A DNA stretch of 47,110 nt from Bacillus sp. REN3 (GTDB lineage: Bacteria > Bacillota > Bacilli > Bacillales > Cytobacillaceae): assembly GCF_017912555.1 (NCBI RefSeq), contig NZ_JAERSD010000019.1:38761-85870 (forward strand), given 5' to 3'. Shown here in pieces: positions 41,679 through 47,110 of the stretch. A program made the position numbers and the translations under genes. How positions within the stretch are numbered: the stretch's first letter is position 1; each line of letters opens with the position of its first letter. The notes beneath the pieces were generated by a model that saw only the letters and a program-made list of their open reading frames with translations, ran no database searches and was not told the origin of the DNA.

Positions 41679-43226
41679 TTACTGTGCTTTTTTCTCAAGG
41701 GTTCTGGTAGTTTGTACTTGTTTGTATTCTTTATTGGATGCTTGGCTCAATTCACTTTCAAGACCTTTATAAGTGGAGTAACACATAAACAATATTAAAA
41801 TAGCAAGCGGCAAGGAGGTTGCTACAAGAGCTGACTGCAACCCCTGTAATCCCCCTGTCGTAATCAGAACAGCAGATACCGCAGCAATGACGACACCCCA
41901 AATGATCTTCGTAAAAGCAGCAGGATTTAAATTCCCGTTTTCACTGATCATACCAAGCACAAAAATCGCAGAATCCGCAGAAGTAATAAAGAAGATAATG
42001 ACAAGCACCATTGCCAAGACACTTAAAAACGTACTCAGCGGGAAATACTCAAAAAACTCGAATAAGGCAGATGTCACATCAGAGGAGACCGCTTCTGCAA
42101 TGGCTGTTTTGCCTTGATTCTGGATGAGATCAAGCGCTGAACCTCCCATTACAGCAAACCACAAAAATCCTCCAACAACAGGAATAAACACAGTCCCCAT
42201 CACAAATTCTTTGATGGTCCTTCCTTTTGAAATCCTTGCAACAAAGCTTCCTACTAGCGGTGCCCAGGCAATCCACCAGCCAAAATAGAATAGTGTCCAG
42301 CTGCCAATCCATTTACCCTTCTCGGCACTATACGGCTCAAGACGGAATGACATGCTGATAAAGTTCTGGGCATAATCGCCAATGCCCTGAAAAAGGATTT
42401 TGAAAATGGATTGTGTTGGTCCAAGAATCAACATAAATCCCAATAAAAAAAAGGCTAAAAGCATATTAAGATTTGATAAGTGTTTGATGCCGGCTTGTAG
42501 TCCGGAAACGGAAGATGTGAGGTAAAGCGCGGTTGTTATAGCTATGATAATGACCTGGACGAGAAAACTCACTGGAATCCCCCAAAGATAGTGCATTCCA
42601 CTATTAATTTGAAGTGTTCCAAATCCCAAGGAGGTTGCAATTCCAATAACAATCGAAAGAATGGCAATAATATTAATAAATTTGCCAAATGCACCGTAAA
42701 TTTTGTCACCGACTAATGGGTAAAAAACAGAGCTCAAGGATGCCGGAAGCTTTCTCCTAAACTGGAAGAACGCTAACGAAACACCTACAACCGCGTAACA
42801 TGCCCATGCTGAAACTCCCCAGTGCAGATAGACAACTTGCATGGCAAGCTTTGCAGATTCCTCAGAATTAGCTTTACCAAACGGTGGGTCAATATAGTAG
42901 GAAACAGGTTCCGCTACACCCCAGAAAACAAGACTGATCCCAATAGAGGCACTAAAAAGCATGGCAATCCAGGTAGCTGTTTTATACTCAGGTCGATCAT
43001 CGTCATCCCCCAAACGAATATGACCAAACTTTGAAATGCCGATATACATACAGAAAGCAAAGAAAAGGAAGGTACTTCCAAGAATAAACCAGCCAAAATT
43101 ATTATAAATAAAGGTTAGAGATGAATTTGAGAATCTCTCCAACTGCTTAGGAGCAAAAATGCCCACGCTAATTAACAATAGGCTGAGAACTAAAGAAATA
43201 CGAAAAACGGCCTTCTTGCTATTCAT
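41679..43226 (-). CDS. BCCT-family betaine/choline/carnitine transporter
   Basis: 515 residues, 12 transmembrane helices. It imports glycine betaine or related quaternary amines for osmoprotection or use as nutrients. The BCCT signature is FYFGWWIAWAPLVGSFVARI, SKGRTIKEF, and the AEPVSYYIDPP helix-start and Trp-rich binding region are present. It most resembles OpuD/BetL-type sodium symporters, but the charged C-terminal tail is short (about 20 residues), so osmosensing may be limited. ATG follows AAGGAGATGATTGG. No osmoprotectant enzymes are adjacent. Confidence 0.94.
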   Translation of the reverse strand: MNSKKAVFRISLVLSLLLISVGIFAPKQLERFSNSSLTFIYNNFGWFILGSTFLFFAFCMYIGISKFGHIRLGDDDDRPEYKTATWIAMLFSASIGISLVFWGVAEPVSYYIDPPFGKANSEESAKLAMQVVYLHWGVSAWACYAVVGVSLAFFQFRRKLPASLSSVFYPLVGDKIYGAFGKFINIIAILSIVIGIATSLGFGTLQINSGMHYLWGIPVSFLVQVIIIAITTALYLTSSVSGLQAGIKHLSNLNMLLAFFLLGFMLILGPTQSIFKILFQGIGDYAQNFISMSFRLEPYSAEKGKWIGSWTLFYFGWWIAWAPLVGSFVARISKGRTIKEFVMGTVFIPVVGGFLWFAVMGGSALDLIQNQGKTAIAEAVSSDVTSALFEFFEYFPLSTFLSVLAMVLVIIFFITSADSAIFVLGMISENGNLNPAAFTKIIWGVVIAAVSAVLITTGGLQGLQSALVATSLPLAILILFMCYSTYKGLESELSQASNKEYKQVQTTRTLEKKAQ

Positions 43227-43440
43227 CCAATCATCTCCTTATCAATTTGATTTTTATGTAGAGTCCTTACTCTATAAACAATTTCAAGAATAACAATGAT
43301 AATACTTTTCCTGGAATATTTACTAGCCAGAAAAAAGCTAGCAACATATGAAGACCGAAGCCTCATATGCTGCCATATTATTATTCTACCACATTAACTA
43401 ACTTCAGTAAGGTTAGAGCACTTACCAACCGGTCACATGC

Positions 43441-43540
43441 TTAAGATTTAGAGGCTGTCCCCTTCATATCAGCAGTTAAAACTTTCCCTTCTACAATCAG
43501 TTCTTCTACCGCATCAAGCACCTGTTTGCCATATTGTTCT
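43441..43540 (-). pseudogene. C-terminal fragment of an isocitrate/isopropylmalate-dehydrogenase-like enzyme
   Basis: The last 31 codons (EQYGKQVLDAVEELIVEGKV, LTADMKGTASKS) resemble the end of beta-decarboxylating dehydrogenases (family pattern L-T-x-D-x-G-G-x-A-S/T). Upstream, stops and frame changes destroy the rest. It is a small remnant and the assignment is tentative. Confidence 0.4.
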
Positions 43541-43666
43541 CATAATAAATCGAGCAACCGACTCGCCGGCCAAATCACAGCCAGAGAGGATTACCCAGCT
43601 ATTTACCTGCAATATCCAGTGCTGATTTAAGAATCGGTTCACACAAACATCGAGGGGAACATTCTT

Positions 43667-43694
43667 TCAGGATTAATGTTCAAATTAATCCTGA
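43667..43694. repeat. Perfect inverted repeat
   Basis: TCAGGATTAAT and ATTAATCCTGA, 11-bp arms, 6-nt loop. No T run follows on either strand, so it is not a canonical terminator. Confidence 0.6.
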
Positions 43695-43707
43695 AAAAAT
43701 TGATAAA

Positions 43708-43727
43708 TAAAAACCCCTAAAAAGGGG
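43708..43727 (-). terminator. Short terminator-like hairpin
   Basis: On the minus strand CCCC, TTTTTA, GGGG, then TTTTTATTT. It is 160 bp beyond the DUF5067 gene, as a possible second terminator. Confidence 0.5.
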
Positions 43728-43819
43728 CGGCTCTGCTTTAATGGAATCCTCTTTTCTTATCCTTACCTTGTTGAAAACCTCATCCTGTTCAGGGATGTAA
43801 TATTTTGGGATCAATTAGC

Positions 43820-43845
43820 AAAAAAACACTCACAAAGGAGTGCTT
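43820..43845 (-). terminator. Rho-independent terminator of the DUF5067 lipoprotein gene
   Basis: On the minus strand GCACTC, CTTTGT loop, GAGTGT, then T run, about 20 bp past the stop codon. Confidence 0.8.
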
Positions 43846-43865
43846 CTTAAACCTATTTAAAACGT

Positions 43866-44429
43866 TTATTTAATTTTAAAAGTTTGTTCACCTAACTTAT
43901 CACCACCAATACCTTGTGTAGCGATTAATGTTACAGGTGTTTCTAAATCATCTAATTCATAAGCTACTGCATTTTTAACTGTACCATCTTTTTTAATTGT
44001 TTCTAATTGAGAATCGAGAAATTGTTCATCTGGTAGTCCACCAACTTCAAGAGTATTGACTGCATTAGGATCATTATCTTGTACTGCTTCAAATACTGCC
44101 ATCCATCCAGTCGTAGGGTCAATTTCTTTATCACTTAAATTAGTTGTTTCATACCAAATTGCAAATACAGGTTTTTCACCGTATTCATTACCTTTTTCAC
44201 CAGCTAGAATAACTTTAGTTTCAGTAATTTTAATTCTTAAGTCATTTAATTTTGCTTCATTATCTTTAAAAAAGAGTTCATCATTCGTTTCTTTTTCTTC
44301 ATTTGTATTTTCCGTAGTTGCTTCTTTATTTTCGGAATCAGAACCATTTTTCGTTCCTACGTCTTGATTGCCACAACCAACAATTATAGATAGAGTTAGT
44401 GCGGAGGTTAATATTAAAAATTTTTTCAT
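43866..44429 (-). CDS. DUF5067-family lipoprotein
   Basis: 187 residues. Lipobox IIVGC (Cys19), a Glu/Asn/Thr/Lys-rich tether (about 20-55), and a beta-sandwich DUF5067 domain (about 55-187; AKLNDLRIKITETKVI, VFAIWYETTNLSDKEIDPTT, VFEAVQDNDPN). Function in the family is unknown; it is membrane-anchored outside the cell. The gene is clearly more AT-rich than its neighbours (AAT, TTA and GAA codons dominate), suggesting acquisition by transfer. The ribosome binding site AAGGAG is about 12 nt from the ATG, longer than usual. Confidence 0.85.
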   Translation of the reverse strand: MKKFLILTSALTLSIIVGCGNQDVGTKNGSDSENKEATTENTNEEKETNDELFFKDNEAKLNDLRIKITETKVILAGEKGNEYGEKPVFAIWYETTNLSDKEIDPTTGWMAVFEAVQDNDPNAVNTLEVGGLPDEQFLDSQLETIKKDGTVKNAVAYELDDLETPVTLIATQGIGGDKLGEQTFKIK

Positions 44430-44978
44430 AATGTTACATTTCTCCTTATGTTTTAAATTTACTATTAGTGTAACTTATTTCGTGAATATAGTCCTGATTT
44501 TTTTCTATATCATTACACCTTTTTCTGTTGTAATACATTTAATGGATTATATAAATTCTATATAAAATGAAAGTACAACCGTTGAGAATGAACACCGAAA
44601 GTACAAAAGTTAGCATTCACCGAAACCATATGTTGGACAAGCTATTCTCCCACTCTCACCCCGCCTTAAAACAGGCCTTTTTCCTCTTTAAAAGGCTTTT
44701 ATTAATTGTTATAATTTTCTGTGAATATTCTTATACGTATGTTACTGGTTCTCTCAGGCAGGGCGGCACGTATCAAAAGGATTTGCCTTTTCATCGTCTT
44801 CCCCTGCCTATTTGTTGTTCCTTCTTTTCCTGCACTACGTTTGGACAAGCTTTATGCTTTTTCAATATACTCACCGGGATATCCACCTAGGGAATTTACC
44901 CAGAAAGGAGGCATGGCAGAGCAGGTTCCTATTAACAGTGACAGTGGTTCAAAATACTTAGTACAGGGGATTACAAAA

Positions 44979-45833
44979 ATGATGAAAATAATCACAAGTT
45001 TTATTGCCGCCATTGTGCTAGCGTTCTTTACCGTTAGCAGCATTCCGGCACAAGCAACTGTATCTGAGTTTCCCAGGGGCTACAAGGTTAACTTGAGGGT
45101 AATGTCGTACAATATCCATCATGGAGTAGGAGTCGATAATGTCCTTGATCTTCAAAGAATTGCTGACTTGATTACCGAGAAACAGGCTGACGTTGTGGGA
45201 ATCCAAGAAGTGGATAGGCATTATGGCGCACGCAGTAATTTCAAAGATCAAGCCAAAGTGCTCGCCAAAATGCTTGGGTATCATTATGTGTATGGAGCCA
45301 ATCTTGACCTTAACCCTGCTGTAGAGGGACAGGATCGCCGCCAATATGGAACGGCCATCTTAAGCAAATATCCGATTATCCAATCTCAGAATTACCTTTT
45401 ATCAAGCTTTGGAAAAGAGCAGCGTGGCTTACTGGAAGCGACTGTTAATGTAAAAGGAAATCATCTTCAGGTTTACAATACCCATTTGGGGTTGGATGTA
45501 CCGCAAAGACTGGCACAAGTGAATGAAATCAATGATATTCTTTCGAAAAAAGAAACCCCGGCCATCCTCATGGGCGATTTAAACGCTGAACCAGGTGTGG
45601 AAGAAGTGGAATTACTGCGAACTGGCGGCAATCTTGTTGATGTTTTTCAAGATGCAGATAATGCCAATACATTTCCGGTTAAAAACCCTTCAAAACGAAT
45701 TGATTATATTTTCGTTAGCGAAGGAATGAAGTTTTCCGGTCAACAGGTTTTACAATCGACCTATTCCGATCACCTGCCAATCACTGTGGACCTTGAATTA
45801 GAACGGTCGGCACCTTATCTTAACGGCAACTAA
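44979..45833 (+). CDS. Secreted endonuclease/exonuclease/phosphatase (EEP) family protein
   Basis: 284 residues. Signal peptide at 1-27 (ends IPAQA). The EEP fold is complete: N45 (MSYNIHHG), E77 (IQEVDR), H169 (YNTHLGLD), D200 and N202 (GDLNAEP), D264 and H265 (YSDHLPI). It cleaves phosphodiesters or phosphomonoesters of unknown identity outside the cell. ATG 44979 is 8 nt after AGGGGA; the frame is open far upstream (to 44721), but a signal peptide begins here. It is followed 18 bp later by the DUF218 gene, so they form a two-gene operon. The region 44430-44978 holds a plus-strand hairpin GCCTTTT/AAAAGGC-TTTT (44675-44700) and otherwise nothing. Confidence 0.9.
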   Translation: MMKIITSFIAAIVLAFFTVSSIPAQATVSEFPRGYKVNLRVMSYNIHHGVGVDNVLDLQRIADLITEKQADVVGIQEVDRHYGARSNFKDQAKVLAKMLGYHYVYGANLDLNPAVEGQDRRQYGTAILSKYPIIQSQNYLLSSFGKEQRGLLEATVNVKGNHLQVYNTHLGLDVPQRLAQVNEINDILSKKETPAILMGDLNAEPGVEEVELLRTGGNLVDVFQDADNANTFPVKNPSKRIDYIFVSEGMKFSGQQVLQSTYSDHLPITVDLELERSAPYLNGN

Positions 45834-45851
45834 AAATATAGGAGAGATTCT

Positions 45852-46994
45852 ATGAATAAATGGAACAGCAAATTGGGATTGTCCCTTGCATTAGCTGGGA
45901 CCATCACACTATCATCCGCTTTTGCGGCACCTACTTTCAATGAGGCGGAGGAAACCAACCCAAATCCGGTTGTTACCCCCATTAAAACAGATGAACCTAC
46001 CTCCTATCGAATAAATCAACTAGAAGATATCGCGATGTACTATTACTGGCATGGCGGTGACCTCAAGCAAGCGGAGGAAGAAATTTTCAAAGGCATTACC
46101 CTAAAAGGCAAATATGATGTAGTCGAAGCGGCATATAATGAGGCCGTCAAACTGGACCCTCATGATGTGGATCTCAAAATCTCGCTGGCATCCACACAAA
46201 TCATCCAGAAGAAAATCCCGGAAGCATTAGCGACCTACCAGCAAATTCTGAATTTGGATCCTGACAACTATAATGCACATCTGCTATACGGGGTTTATTC
46301 CAAAGTAAATGGGGATGAGAAAGCGTATAAAACGGCCATTGCCAACTTAAAACGGCTTGACACCCATAAAACCAATGAATACCTTGAAAAATTTTCCACT
46401 ACAGAAACGATTATGAAAACCATCTTAAACATAGAGGTGCCGGATAACCTGTCGCAGAGCAAGCATGCAATAGTGATTCTGGGATATGCACTTGCGGATG
46501 ATGGCACGATGAGAGCACCACTAATTGAACGGTTAAAGGTCGGCCTAGCCGCAGCCAACAAGTATCCAAATTCCAAGATCATTGTGACCGGCGGCGTGCC
46601 GAAACAAGGCAATACAGAAGCAAAATTGATGAAGGAGTGGTTGATGTCTAACGGTATAGCGGAAGGTAGGATTTTGACAGAGGATAAATCAACAGACACC
46701 GTTGAAAATGCCCTATTCACTACAGCAATCCTTGAAAAAGAAGGTCTGAAGGATGTCACGCTCGTGACAAGCGCCAGCCATATGAGACGCGCACTCACCA
46801 TCTTTACGGAAGCAAGCGATTTTTACGATAAAATGAAAGCAAAAAACAGCGACCGGGCATTCACGAATGTTGTTTACTTGGATTACCCATCGATTGAAGA
46901 AGCCCACAACGTAACCAAAGACGAAACAATGGTCATATACCGCGACTTAATGAGAGCCACCGGCGTTTGGCAATATCCGGACAAGCAGCGCTAA
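45852..46994 (+). CDS. Secreted TPR plus DUF218 (YdcF/SanA-like) protein
   Basis: 380 residues. Signal peptide at 1-25 (ends SSAFA). TPR-like helices occupy about 95-180 (AAYNEAVKLDPHDVDLKISL, QQILNLDPDNYNAHLLYGVY). A DUF218 domain (about 200-375) follows with HAIVILGYALADDG, KIIVTGGVPKQGNTEAKLMK, the ST-D-T-EN block (KSTDTVENALFTT) and VTSASHMRRA. DUF218 proteins such as YdcF and SanA act at the envelope, with unknown chemistry. The TPR fusion suggests a protein partner. ATG follows TAGGAGAGATTCT. It is the second gene of the EEP operon. Confidence 0.88.
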   Translation: MNKWNSKLGLSLALAGTITLSSAFAAPTFNEAEETNPNPVVTPIKTDEPTSYRINQLEDIAMYYYWHGGDLKQAEEEIFKGITLKGKYDVVEAAYNEAVKLDPHDVDLKISLASTQIIQKKIPEALATYQQILNLDPDNYNAHLLYGVYSKVNGDEKAYKTAIANLKRLDTHKTNEYLEKFSTTETIMKTILNIEVPDNLSQSKHAIVILGYALADDGTMRAPLIERLKVGLAAANKYPNSKIIVTGGVPKQGNTEAKLMKEWLMSNGIAEGRILTEDKSTDTVENALFTTAILEKEGLKDVTLVTSASHMRRALTIFTEASDFYDKMKAKNSDRAFTNVVYLDYPSIEEAHNVTKDETMVIYRDLMRATGVWQYPDKQR

Positions 46995-47004
46995 CCTCAC
47001 AACA

Positions 47005-47033
47005 AAGGCTAAACCAATTTTTGGTTTAGCCTT
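47005..47033 (+). terminator. Rho-independent terminator of the EEP-DUF218 operon
   Basis: AGGCTAAACC, AATTTTT loop, GGTTTAGCCT, then TT. It is 10 bp past the stop codon. Confidence 0.85.
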
Positions 47034-47038
47034 TCAGA

Positions 47039-47083
47039 CTGTAGACAAACTCGATGGAAATCGAGCTTGTCTACAGTTTTTTT
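47039..47083. terminator. Second, very strong hairpin terminator
   Basis: CTGTAGACAAACTCGAT, GGAA loop, ATCGAGCTTGTCTACAG: a 17-bp stem with one mismatch, followed by seven T on the plus strand. Two terminators in tandem insulate the operon from the region beyond. Confidence 0.9.
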
Positions 47084-47110
47084 GGTTTGTGCTGGAATAG
47101 GGCTGTTGAT

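Noticed and set aside
43667-43694. Terminator
   Set aside because: The palindrome is perfect, but neither strand has a T run after it.
44721-44978. N-terminal extension of the EEP gene by 86 codons
   Set aside because: The frame is open, but it has no ribosome binding site and would bury a clear signal peptide that starts at 44979.

Overview
The window looks like the chromosome of a spore-forming Bacillaceae (Bacillus, Mesobacillus or Cytobacillus type). The evidence is strong AAGGAGG ribosome binding sites, frequent TTG/GTG starts, SigA promoters, Rho-independent terminators on most transcripts, a CcpA cre site, an Spx-family regulator, a LysM-GH18 spore-cortex-type hydrolase, a SleB-like hydrolase and an IDEAL-domain protein. 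No rRNA, tRNA, CRISPR array, prophage or transposase was found. Most genes lie on the minus strand.

Layout. 1-566 is a 217-bp tandem repeat. 580-2339 holds three consecutive minus-strand genes that are each interrupted (VOC protein, Cys-rich pentapeptide-repeat protein, small conserved protein). 2808-7624 carries a lipoprotein class B PBP, a MITE-like 225-bp repeat that supplies the end of a membrane-protein gene, a GNAT remnant, a tiny membrane protein and an EamA transporter. 7793-9961 is the most interesting block: rpiA-spx, an Rrf2 repressor and an IDEAL-domain gene. Each of these three units is preceded by the same dyad, ACTGTAA-N9-TTACAKT. 10101-11808 is nagP with an upstream cre site. 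12035-16324 has an HD hydrolase, a HEXXH protein, a SleL/YaaH-type hydrolase and a MerR/TipA regulator with a 19-bp-spacer promoter, plus two more repeats. 16379-19327 is an operon of zinc-ribbon protein, SulP transporter, beta-carbonic anhydrase and TusA, with a promoter overlapped by a CsoR/CstR-like palindrome. 19572-27458 holds cell-wall and exported enzymes (SleB-like, M28 peptidase, NlpC/P60), an esterase, a VOC protein, a DUF3891 remnant and a frameshifted amidase. 27834-30396 is an SsuABC-type ABC transporter. 30847-32286 is a pair of exported proteins, followed by a dead PucR fragment and a 1.7-kb 52-bp minisatellite (32720-34470). 34819-43226 has a double PhnB-like protein, a hydroxybutyrate-oligomer-hydrolase-like enzyme, a 2-hydroxyacid utilisation locus (BASS transporter, GlcD-type oxidase, divergent FadR-family repressor with two operators) and a BCCT transporter. 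43866-46994 has an AT-rich DUF5067 lipoprotein and an exported EEP phosphatase/nuclease followed by an exported TPR-DUF218 protein.

How the genes work together. Three self-contained regulatory circuits can be read directly: Rrf2/Spx (stress), FadR/GlcD/BASS (2-hydroxyacids) and MerR autoregulation. The SulP-carbonic anhydrase-TusA operon links anion uptake with CO2/bicarbonate and sulfur-transfer chemistry. Several gene remnants and three kinds of intergenic repeat suggest local genome decay. Some single frameshifts, notably the one in an A6 run, could be sequencing errors.
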